This document shows, piece by piece, positions 15,925 through 22,127 of a stretch of 22,127 nt of DNA. Location: positions 1 to 22,127 of the forward strand of contig CAAFXF010000074.1 in NCBI GenBank assembly GCA_900766895.1, given 5' to 3'. Within the stretch, counting starts at the first letter, position 1; each line of letters opens with the position of its first letter. A program made the translations under genes and the position numbers. The stretch comes from Clostridia bacterium. GTDB lineage: Bacteria > Bacillota > Clostridia > Oscillospirales > Acutalibacteraceae. The notes beneath the pieces are model-generated. The model was not told where the DNA came from. It did no database searches and saw only the letters and a program-made list of their open reading frames with translations.

Positions 15925-16787
15925 TGTCAGGTAGAAAACGGATAAGCGATGTGCTTGCTTATATATTAATCGGCATATGCTGTGTGATTTCGGTTTTAAT
16001 TCTTATCGGTATAATTGCATATGTTTTTATAAAAGGCATAGGGGTTGTTGATTGGTCGTTTTTGAGCAGTGTGACGAGTGTGCTCAACGGTACGGTAGGT
16101 ATAGCAGGTAATATAGTTAACACAATCATTGCTGTTGTGTTGACCTTACTTATTTCCGCTCCTGTAGGCATCTGCGGTGCCATTTATCTTAATGAATATG
16201 CAAAGCCCGGAAAAATTGTTTCTGCAATAGAATTTGCAACAGAAACCCTTTCGGGTATTCCGTCAATAATATTCGGTATGTTCGGTATGGTGTTTTTTGT
16301 AGAGGGCTTGCATATGGGATATTCATTGCTTGCAGGTTCTTTAACATTGAGCCTAATGGTTTTGCCTCTTATAACAAGAAACACACAGGAGGCACTGAAA
16401 ACCGTACCCGATTCATACAGACAGGGTGCAATAGGACTTGGCTCATCAAAGCTTTATATGATTGTTAAAATTCTTATCCCAAGTGCAATGCAGGGCATTG
16501 TAACAGGAGTTATTCTTGCTGTGGGCAGAGTTGTAGGGGAGTCGGCAGTGCTGTTGTTTACGGCAGGCAGTGCAAAGCTTTTGCCAAATAATGTAAAGCA
16601 GCTTTTGCTCAAGCCGTTTCAGTCAGGCGGAACTCTTACGGTTCAAATGTATCTTTCTGCAACAAGCGAAGGTGATTTTGACACAGCCTTCGGTATTGCA
16701 GTGGTTTTGCTTGTAATTGTACTTTGTATCAATTTTTTAACCAAGCTTTTAACAAGGCTGTTCAATAAAAGCACAAGGACGGTATAA
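15924..16787 (+). CDS. pstA: Phosphate ABC transporter permease PstA
   Basis: This 287-residue protein is the partner permease of PstC. About six membrane helices are visible, with GICGAIYLNEYAK, LSGIPSIIFGMFG and the cytoplasmic coupling loop TVPDSYRQGAIGLGSSKLYMIVKILIP, followed by GRVVGESAVLLFTAGSA. The start shares one base with the pstC stop, and AGGAG lies in the end of pstC. pstB follows three bases downstream, giving the usual C-A-B order. Confidence 0.95.
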   Translation: MSGRKRISDVLAYILIGICCVISVLILIGIIAYVFIKGIGVVDWSFLSSVTSVLNGTVGIAGNIVNTIIAVVLTLLISAPVGICGAIYLNEYAKPGKIVSAIEFATETLSGIPSIIFGMFGMVFFVEGLHMGYSLLAGSLTLSLMVLPLITRNTQEALKTVPDSYRQGAIGLGSSKLYMIVKILIPSAMQGIVTGVILAVGRVVGESAVLLFTAGSAKLLPNNVKQLLLKPFQSGGTLTVQMYLSATSEGDFDTAFGIAVVLLVIVLCINFLTKLLTRLFNKSTRTV

Positions 16788-16790
16788 TAT

Positions 16791-17549
16791 ATGGGTGATT
16801 GTATAATAGAGGTAAAGCATCTTGATTTGTATTACGGTAAAAATCATGCGTTAAAGGATATAAGCATTGATATATTCAAAAACAGCGTTACTGCTCTTAT
16901 CGGTCCGTCGGGATGCGGCAAATCTACGTTTCTGAAGTCCATAAACCGAATGAATGATTTAGTTGAAAATGTAAGCATTACGGGAGATGTAATCGTTGAC
17001 GGAGTAAACATATATCAAAAGGGCTGTGATGTTACAAGACTTCGTAAAAATGTCGGTATGGTGTTTCAACAGCCTAACCCGTTTCCTATGAGCATATATG
17101 ACAACGTGGCATACGGTCCGAGAGTGCATGGAATAAAAAGCAAATCCGAGCTTGATTGTATAGTTGAAGAAAGCCTAAAGGATGCGGCAATATGGGACGA
17201 GGTAAAGGACAGACTAAAAAAATCGGCACTCGGTCTTTCCGGAGGTCAACAGCAAAGGCTTTGTATAGCGAGAGCCTTGGCAGTTCAGCCGCAGGTGCTT
17301 TTGATGGATGAGCCAACCTCTGCACTTGACCCTATATCTACATCAAAAATAGAAGAGCTTATGCAACAGCTAAAGAAAAAATATACCGTTGTTGTGGTAA
17401 CTCATAATATGCAACAGGCATTGAGGGTGTCTGATTATACCGCATTCTTTCTTGTTGGTAATTTGATTGAATATAATAAAACAGATTTGATTTTTTCTTC
17501 TCCTCAGCATAAAAGAACAGATGACTATATCAACGGAAGATTCGGTTGA
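16791..17549 (+). CDS. pstB: Phosphate ABC transporter ATP-binding protein PstB
   Basis: This 252-residue ATPase drives phosphate import. It has Walker A GPSGCGKST (residues 38-46), the Q-loop GMVFQQPNPFPMSIYDN, the ABC signature LSGGQQQR (from residue 149), Walker B LLMDEPTSALDP, and a switch histidine in VVVTHNMQQA. The length and the PNPFPMSIYDN segment are characteristic of PstB. In most bacteria phoU follows; here the next gene is phoB after about 100 bp, so the usual pst-phoU unit is missing its last member. Confidence 0.95.
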   Translation: MGDCIIEVKHLDLYYGKNHALKDISIDIFKNSVTALIGPSGCGKSTFLKSINRMNDLVENVSITGDVIVDGVNIYQKGCDVTRLRKNVGMVFQQPNPFPMSIYDNVAYGPRVHGIKSKSELDCIVEESLKDAAIWDEVKDRLKKSALGLSGGQQQRLCIARALAVQPQVLLMDEPTSALDPISTSKIEELMQQLKKKYTVVVVTHNMQQALRVSDYTAFFLVGNLIEYNKTDLIFSSPQHKRTDDYINGRFG

Positions 17550-17568
17550 TATTGTCTTTTCTTATAAT

Positions 17569-17623
17569 TTTACTTAAATTTTACAAACGGGGTATTTATT
17601 TTTTTACCTTTGAATTGTAAAAT
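17569..17623 (+). promoter_or_regulatory. Candidate Pho box and promoter of phoB-phoR
   Basis: TTTACT (17569-17574) and TTTACA (17580-17585) are 11 bp apart. GGTATT (17591) and TTTACC (17603-17608) continue the ladder. TAAAAT (17618-17623), nine bases after TTTACC, is the likely -10. The TTTACA-to-TTTACC distance of 23 bp matches the pstS upstream region, which suggests autoregulation. Inverted TTGTAAAA (17615) and GAGGTAAAGA (17625) motifs, also found before pstS, follow. Confidence 0.55.
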
Positions 17624-17649
17624 AGAGGTAAAGACAGGAGGAATAAAGT

Positions 17650-18333
17650 ATGATATATTGCATTGAGGATGATAACGGTATCAGAGATTTGATAGTTTAT
17701 ACACTTAATGCATCCGGATTTGAGGCAATGGGCTTTGCAAATTCAAAGGATTTTTGGAATGCAGTTCAGGATAAGATACCGGATTTGATTCTTTTGGATA
17801 TTATGCTTCCCAACGAGGACGGAATCAGTATTCTTAAAAGAATCAGAAGCGACAGAAAGATATGCGATATTCCTGTTATTATGGAAACAGCCAAGGAAAC
17901 CGAGTATGACAAGGTTGTTGCTCTTGATTTGGGGGCGGACGATTATCTTACAAAGCCCTTTGGTATGATGGAAATGGTATCGCGTGTCAGGGCTGTTTTA
18001 AGACGTACCTCAAAGAAAAATGACAGTAACGACAGTAATGTTCTCTCATATAAAAATCTCAAAATCAATACAATAGAGCATACGGTTTATGTAAACGATA
18101 AGCTTGTAAATTTAACCCTAAAGGAATATGATTTGCTCCAATTGTTTATGGAAAATATCGGCAGAGCCTTTACCCGCGATCGACTTTTGAGCAGTATTTG
18201 GGGCACGGAGTTTGTCGGTGAAACAAGAACGGTTGACGTTCATATAGGTACACTTCGCACAAAGCTCGGCGAATGCGGAGATTATATAAAAACCGTACGA
18301 GGTGTAGGTTACAGAATGGAGGCTGAAAAATGA
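17650..18333 (+). CDS. phoB: Phosphate-type response regulator PhoB/PhoP (OmpR family)
   Basis: This 227-residue protein has a receiver domain (1-116) with acidic residues Glu6/Asp7, phospho-acceptor Asp50 in LLDIMLP, Thr80 and Lys102 in LTKPFG. An OmpR-type winged-helix DNA-binding domain (about 130-227) follows, ending GVGYRME. METAKE replaces the more usual LTAK-type segment but keeps the switch threonine. The neighbouring pst genes point to phosphate control. AGGAGG precedes the ATG by eight bases. The phoR start overlaps the stop by four bases, so the pair is one transcription unit. Confidence 0.9.
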   Translation: MIYCIEDDNGIRDLIVYTLNASGFEAMGFANSKDFWNAVQDKIPDLILLDIMLPNEDGISILKRIRSDRKICDIPVIMETAKETEYDKVVALDLGADDYLTKPFGMMEMVSRVRAVLRRTSKKNDSNDSNVLSYKNLKINTIEHTVYVNDKLVNLTLKEYDLLQLFMENIGRAFTRDRLLSSIWGTEFVGETRTVDVHIGTLRTKLGECGDYIKTVRGVGYRMEAEK

Positions 18334-19985
18334 CCAAAAAAATCTTTAGGTCCATATGCCTTGTTGCAATCTGCGTTGTTTTGTCTGTTATGGCAATAAT
18401 TATGGGCGTAATGTATAATTACTATTCAGACCTTCAGGCACAGCGTCTTGACACGCAGGTTGAATATGTTGCAGATGCTGTTGAACTCAACGGTGAGGAA
18501 TACCTTAAAAGCATTAAGGATAATTCCATTCGTATGACCTGGATTGCAAAGGATGGAACTGTTCTTTATGATAACGAGGCAAGCTCTGATCAAATGGAAA
18601 ACCATCTTGAACGCGAGGAGGTTAAGCAGGCTATGGCTACCGGCAAGGGCAGCTCACAGCGTTATTCAAAAACCTTAACCCAACGCCAGTATTATTCTGC
18701 GGTAAGACTTAATGACGGAAGCGTTATGCGAATGTCGGTTAAAGAGCTAACATGGTGGGCGCTTCTTTTGTCGATGATTCAGCCTATTATAATTGTGTTC
18801 CTTGTAGCGCTTCTTGTTTCGTTCTTATTTGCATACAGCCTTTCCAAAAAAATTGTGGAGCCTCTTAACAAAATTGATTTGGATTCTCCGAGCGAAGCAA
18901 AGGTTTACGAAGAGCTGACACCACTTGTAAAAAGAATAGAGGTTCAGCAAAAGCAAATAAAGAATCAACAGCTCGAGCTTGAAAAAAAGAGAAATGAATT
19001 TGATGCAGCAACTGAAAATATGTCTGAGGGCATAATTCTTTTGAATTCAAGCGGAGTAATTATCAGCATTAATAAAATGGCATCAAGGCTTCTTGGAATC
19101 AGTACCTTCTGTGTCGGCAAGGATTTGCTTCTTTTCAGCAGCGGCGTAGAAATTCAGGAGCTTTTGCGCAAGGCAGAATCAGGCAAGCACAGCGAGGTTA
19201 TTTTGCCGATAGATAATGTAAATTATCATTTCAATGCAACCCCTATTTTCTCGGGCGACAAGGTGACGGGCATTGCTCTCATTATTTTCGACTTCACCGA
19301 GATGGAAAAGGCAGAGGAGGTTCGTCGTGAGTTTACGGCAAATGTTTCTCATGAGCTTCGCACTCCGCTTCAAACAATCGCAGGAAGCTCAGAGCTTTTA
19401 AGTAACGGTATGGTGGCTGCAGATGATGTTCCTAAATTTGCGACAAGGATAAACAAAGAGGCAAAGCGACTTATCGCTCTTGTTGAAGACATAATCAAGC
19501 TGTCACATCTTGACGAGGAAAGCTCGGGCATTGTGTCGGAAAAAATTGATTTGCTTGAGGTTGCAAAAATGACAGCGGTAAATCTCACTCCTGTTGCTCA
19601 AAAGGCGGATGTTGAAATTAATGTATCGGGTGATCCGTCAATAGTAACAGGCAAATCAGAGCTTCTTACAAGCATTGTTTACAATCTTTGTGATAATGCT
19701 ATAAAGTATAACCGCAAGGGCGGCAGGGTAGATGTCGAAGTGAAAAGCTTTGTGGACTGCGTAAAGCTGTCAGTGTCAGATACCGGTATCGGCATACCGA
19801 TTGAACAGCAGTCAAGAATATTTGAACGCTTCTATCGTGTTGACAAAAGCAGGTCAAAGGAGGTTGGCGGAACCGGTCTCGGACTTTCTATTGTAAAGCA
19901 TGCCGCCAAGTTTCATAACGCCGAGATTGAGGTTAGAAGCATTGTTGACAAGGGAACAACAATAATTGTAACCTTCCCGAAATAA
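18330..19985 (+). CDS. phoR: Phosphate-type sensor histidine kinase PhoR
   Basis: This 551-residue membrane kinase has two helices (about 7-30 and 146-170) flanking an extracytoplasmic sensor region of about 115 residues. A coiled linker (QQKQIKNQQLELEKK) and a PAS-like domain (about 225-330) lead to the HisKA box FTANVSHELRTPLQ, with phospho-accepting His341. The HATPase domain shows the N box NLCDNAIKYN, DTGIGIP, FERFYRVDKSRS and GGTGLGLSIVKH. It should phosphorylate PhoB when phosphate is scarce. How it hears the transporter is unclear, because no stand-alone phoU is nearby. Confidence 0.9.
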   Translation: MTKKIFRSICLVAICVVLSVMAIIMGVMYNYYSDLQAQRLDTQVEYVADAVELNGEEYLKSIKDNSIRMTWIAKDGTVLYDNEASSDQMENHLEREEVKQAMATGKGSSQRYSKTLTQRQYYSAVRLNDGSVMRMSVKELTWWALLLSMIQPIIIVFLVALLVSFLFAYSLSKKIVEPLNKIDLDSPSEAKVYEELTPLVKRIEVQQKQIKNQQLELEKKRNEFDAATENMSEGIILLNSSGVIISINKMASRLLGISTFCVGKDLLLFSSGVEIQELLRKAESGKHSEVILPIDNVNYHFNATPIFSGDKVTGIALIIFDFTEMEKAEEVRREFTANVSHELRTPLQTIAGSSELLSNGMVAADDVPKFATRINKEAKRLIALVEDIIKLSHLDEESSGIVSEKIDLLEVAKMTAVNLTPVAQKADVEINVSGDPSIVTGKSELLTSIVYNLCDNAIKYNRKGGRVDVEVKSFVDCVKLSVSDTGIGIPIEQQSRIFERFYRVDKSRSKEVGGTGLGLSIVKHAAKFHNAEIEVRSIVDKGTTIIVTFPK

Positions 19986-19988
19986 TTT

Positions 19989-20028
19989 ATACGGCTTGAA
20001 CCTTTAGTATGGTTTAGGCCGTATTTTA
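19989..20028 (+). terminator. Intrinsic terminator after phoR
   Basis: A 14-bp stem, ATACGGCTTGAACC (19989-20002) with GGTTTAGGCCGTAT (20011-20024) including two G-T pairs, closes on an 8-base loop and runs directly into TTTTATTTTA. The T-rich tail doubles as the beginning of the TTTACA-like repeats for the next gene. Confidence 0.85.
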
Positions 20029-20064
20029 TTTTACTTTACATTGATTTTACAAAAATTTGATAAT
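20024..20064 (+). promoter_or_regulatory. Candidate Pho box of the second Na/Pi cotransporter
   Basis: Four hexamers lie at exact 11-bp steps: TTTTAT (20024), TTTACA (20035), TTTACA (20046) and TTGATA (20057). This is the direct-repeat spacing expected for a PhoB/PhoP-type regulator. GATAAT (20059-20064) is a possible -10, 18 bp after the first TTTACA. It suggests that this transporter belongs to the same regulon as pstS. Confidence 0.55.
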
Positions 20065-20125
20065 AGATTTGATGTATTCTTGATAAACTGAACTCAAATA
20101 CAAATAATTTCTTTGAGGATTAGTT

Positions 20126-21874
20126 ATGAGTATATTCAATGTGTTATCAATGATAGGTGGTCTTTGCCTGTTTTTGTTTGGAATGAGCATAATGGGCGAG
20201 GCACTTGAACGTAGGGCGGGAAACAGCCTAAAGGGTGTCCTTGCAAAAATGACAACAAATCGTTTTGCAGGCTTTTTAACAGGATGTGCCGTAACGGCAG
20301 TTATTCAAAGCTCCTCTGCAACAACCGTTATGGTGGTTGGCTTTGTAAATTCAGGGCTGATGAATTTGCGTCAGGCAATTAATGTCATTATGGGTGCAAA
20401 TGTGGGCACTACAATTACAAGCTGGATTTTGTCATTGTCCGGAATTAACAGTAGCAATGTGTGGATTAGGCTTCTTAAGCCTTCATCCTTTACACCTGTT
20501 TTGGCACTTGTCGGCATAATTCTTTTTATGTTCTGCAAAAAAAGTCAAAAAAAGGATATAGGAATAATCCTGCTCGGCTTTGCAACACTTATGTTCGGAA
20601 TGGAAACAATGTCGTCATCGGTAAGCGTTTTGGCTGATGTACCCGAATTTCAACAGCTGTTCATAATGTTTAAAAATCCGTTTTTAGGTATGCTTGTGGG
20701 TGCTGTTCTTACAGGTATTATTCAGTCAAGCTCTGCTTCTGTCGGTATTCTTCAGGCACTTGCAATAACCGGACAGGTATCTATCGGTGCGGCAATCCCA
20801 ATTATTATGGGACAAAATATAGGCACCTGCATTACTGCCTTGATTTCTTCTATCGGTGCAAATAAAAATGCAAAGCGTACTGCCTTTGTTCACCTTATTT
20901 TTAATGTTACAGGCTCGCTTGCAGTGCTTATATTGTTCTGTATATGGAAGTACGGATTTAATCCCGCTGTGCTTGATACCCCTGCAAATGCCTTCAGCAT
21001 TGCCGTGTTCCACACCGTTTTCAATTTCCTTTGCGTGCTTATCCTTATGCCTAATGCAAAGCTTCTTGAAAAATTGGCAGTAACCGTAATAAAGGATAAC
21101 AGCAACTCGTCGCAGGAAAAGGAAATACTTGATGAAAGACTTCTTCCTACTCCTACTCTTGCACTTCAGCAATGCTACAGTGTTGCAATGAAAATGGCAG
21201 GCTATTCGGTAAGGGCAATCAATAAAGGTATAGACTGCATTACAAAATATAGCGAATCGGATGCCGATCAAATCCGTAAGGATGAGGAAAAATGCGATAA
21301 GCTTGAAGACGCAATAGGCACATATCTTGTTGCCTTAAGCAGTATGAAAATGGGCGATAGAGAAAGTGAACAGGCGGCGTCTCTTCTTAAAATGATAGGT
21401 GACCTTGAACGTATATCGGATCACGCAGTAAATATTCTGTCTGCATCACAGGAGCTTCGCAGTAAGGGATATTCCTTTACAGAGGATGCTGTAAGGGAGC
21501 TTGAGGTGCTGACCGATGCAACAAAGGAAATTATTGAAATTACTTTTAAAGCTCTTGATAAAGGCGATATTGATGCTGCATCAAAAATTCAACCGCTTGA
21601 GCAGGTTATTGATATCATTAAGGAAAAGCTTCGTACACATCATATTAAGCGAATGCAACAGGGTCTTTGCACTATTGAGGCAGGCTTTGTATGGTCCGAT
21701 TTGCTAACGGATTTGGAGCGTGTGTCAGACCATTGCTCCAACATTGCCGGTTGCTTGATTGAAGCCTCACATCACAATCTGAGCATCCACGAGAATCAAA
21801 GAAATATTGCAGAATCAAACGATAATTTTGTCAACCTGTTTTATCAGTATAAGACAAAATATTCCGTTAAATAG
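20126..21874 (+). CDS. Na+/phosphate cotransporter with C-terminal PhoU-like domain (second copy)
   Basis: This 582-residue paralogue of the transporter at 7552-9198 has the same architecture. GGLCLFLFGM leads into QSSSATT (residues 61-67), the second repeat holds QSSSASVGILQALAI, and a soluble helical PhoU-like tail covers about 350-560 with GDLERISDHAVNIL and LERVSDHCSNIAG blocks. A longer loop after the first repeat (SLSGINSSNVWIRLLKPSSF) distinguishes it from the first copy. GAGGAT precedes the ATG by six bases. Its position after phoBR and its upstream repeats suggest phosphate-starvation control. The C-terminal 25 residues are Asn/Gln-rich and extend past the PhoU-like part. Confidence 0.9.
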   Translation: MSIFNVLSMIGGLCLFLFGMSIMGEALERRAGNSLKGVLAKMTTNRFAGFLTGCAVTAVIQSSSATTVMVVGFVNSGLMNLRQAINVIMGANVGTTITSWILSLSGINSSNVWIRLLKPSSFTPVLALVGIILFMFCKKSQKKDIGIILLGFATLMFGMETMSSSVSVLADVPEFQQLFIMFKNPFLGMLVGAVLTGIIQSSSASVGILQALAITGQVSIGAAIPIIMGQNIGTCITALISSIGANKNAKRTAFVHLIFNVTGSLAVLILFCIWKYGFNPAVLDTPANAFSIAVFHTVFNFLCVLILMPNAKLLEKLAVTVIKDNSNSSQEKEILDERLLPTPTLALQQCYSVAMKMAGYSVRAINKGIDCITKYSESDADQIRKDEEKCDKLEDAIGTYLVALSSMKMGDRESEQAASLLKMIGDLERISDHAVNILSASQELRSKGYSFTEDAVRELEVLTDATKEIIEITFKALDKGDIDAASKIQPLEQVIDIIKEKLRTHHIKRMQQGLCTIEAGFVWSDLLTDLERVSDHCSNIAGCLIEASHHNLSIHENQRNIAESNDNFVNLFYQYKTKYSVK

Positions 21875-21886
21875 TGTTAAAATAAA

Positions 21887-21939
21887 ATCAGTATCTATGG
21901 ATTGTAATTTTTATCTTATAGATATTGATTTTTATTTTT
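21887..21939 (+). terminator. Intrinsic terminator after the second Na/Pi cotransporter
   Basis: ATCAGTATCTAT (21887-21898) pairs with ATAGATATTGAT (21918-21929; one G-T pair) across a 19-base loop and is followed by TTTTATTTTT. The T-tract makes it directional on the + strand. Confidence 0.7.
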
Positions 21940-21952
21940 ATTATGGTAAAAT
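21925..21952 (+). promoter_or_regulatory. Possible promoter for a downstream RNA
   Basis: TTGATT (21925-21930) and TAAAAT (21947-21952), 16 bp apart, form a promoter-like pair overlapping the terminator tail. A start near 21959 would begin the transcript at the structured stretch that follows. AT-rich context lowers certainty. Confidence 0.35.
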
Positions 21953-21958
21953 GTATAA

Positions 21959-22127
21959 AGGGTATTGTGTGATACTGTGTGCATAGGGTAACGGTAATAA
22001 TCCGAACCCGTCAAAAATGCAGTATTAAAGCGATATTTGTCGCTTTCGCTGTTGCCTTGCGTCAGCCAGGCTGCCATCTCAAGACAACAAATCTCATCTT
22101 TGCTCCAAGCAGTTTTGACGTTTTGCA
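21959..22127 (+). ncRNA. Candidate structured non-coding RNA or leader, cut by the window end
   Basis: No protein gene fits here, but several inverted repeats nest. ATACTG (21972) pairs with CAGTAT (22020). Inside it, GGGT (21986)/ACCC (22006) and CGG/CCG close a TAATAAT loop. AAAGCGA (22027-22033)/TCGCTTT (22040-22046) is a hairpin. GTTGCCTTG (22051-22059)/CAAGACAAC (22080-22088) is a stem with one mismatch. CGTCAAAAATGC (22009-22020)/GCAGTTTTGACG (22109-22120) is a long-range stem with one A-G mismatch. The two pairings using C22020 compete at that base. I do not recognise the family with confidence. The raiA-motif RNA, or the 5' leader of a gene beyond the window, are possible. Confidence 0.4.

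Noticed and set aside
20726..21271. Long antisense frame (181 codons) opposite the second Na/Pi cotransporter, and a similar one at 8170-8712 opposite the first
   Set aside because: Cys/His/Lys-rich composition typical of a reverse-strand shadow, no ribosome binding site or family motif; the two lie in paralogous genes, so shared codon usage explains both.
1..22127. CRISPR array, insertion sequence, prophage or conjugative element
   Set aside because: No regularly spaced repeats, transposase, integrase or phage structural genes were seen.

Overview
The window reads as chromosome from a low-GC, spore-lineage Firmicute, most likely a gut Clostridia/Oscillospirales member. This is inferred from three things: AT-rich DNA with strong GGAGG-type ribosome binding sites, a tepA-ylzJ-ftsK/spoIIIE gene order of the Bacillus/Clostridia type, and Firmicute-style competence, pst and phoBR genes. 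All convincing genes are on the + strand and tightly packed. I see no insertion sequence, prophage, CRISPR array or rRNA.

Region 1 (1-7453) is a long run of mostly overlapping genes: a ClpP-fold TepA-like protein, a YlzJ-like small protein, a degenerate UppP/BacA-like membrane protein, the DNA translocase FtsK/SpoIIIE, a YgiQ-type radical SAM protein, a ComEA-like helix-hairpin-helix protein and a ComF phosphoribosyltransferase. It ends in a tRNA-Arg(CCG) gene that overlaps the 3' end of comF, followed by a perfect 12-bp hairpin. The ftsK frame carries an amber codon exactly at the invariant Walker A lysine.

Region 2 (7454-14065) starts from a clear sigma-A-type promoter. It holds a Na/Pi cotransporter with a PhoU-like tail, a GH28-like beta-helix protein without a signal peptide, a NahK-like sugar kinase, the RlmD rRNA methyltransferase, and a GNAT acetyltransferase. 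The acetyltransferase is preceded by a possible 11-codon leader peptide and an 11-bp hairpin. A good intrinsic terminator closes the region.

Region 3 (14066-21940) is a phosphate module: pstS-pstC-pstA-pstB, phoB-phoR, and a second Na/Pi cotransporter with a PhoU-like tail. The upstream regions of pstS, phoB and the second transporter carry TTTACA-like repeats. Some are 11 bp apart, and TTTACA and TTTACC lie exactly 23 bp apart in two of the three promoters. They look like a Pho box. No stand-alone phoU lies between pstB and phoB.

Region 4 (21941-22127) has no gene. After a terminator there is a promoter-like pair and a stretch with several nested inverted repeats, including a long-range 12-position stem, consistent with the 5' part of a structured non-coding RNA cut by the window edge. 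I found no clearly novel defence or mobile system. The most unusual points are the amber codon in ftsK, the comF/tRNA overlap, the UppP-like protein lacking catalytic residues, and the unexplained structured region at the end.
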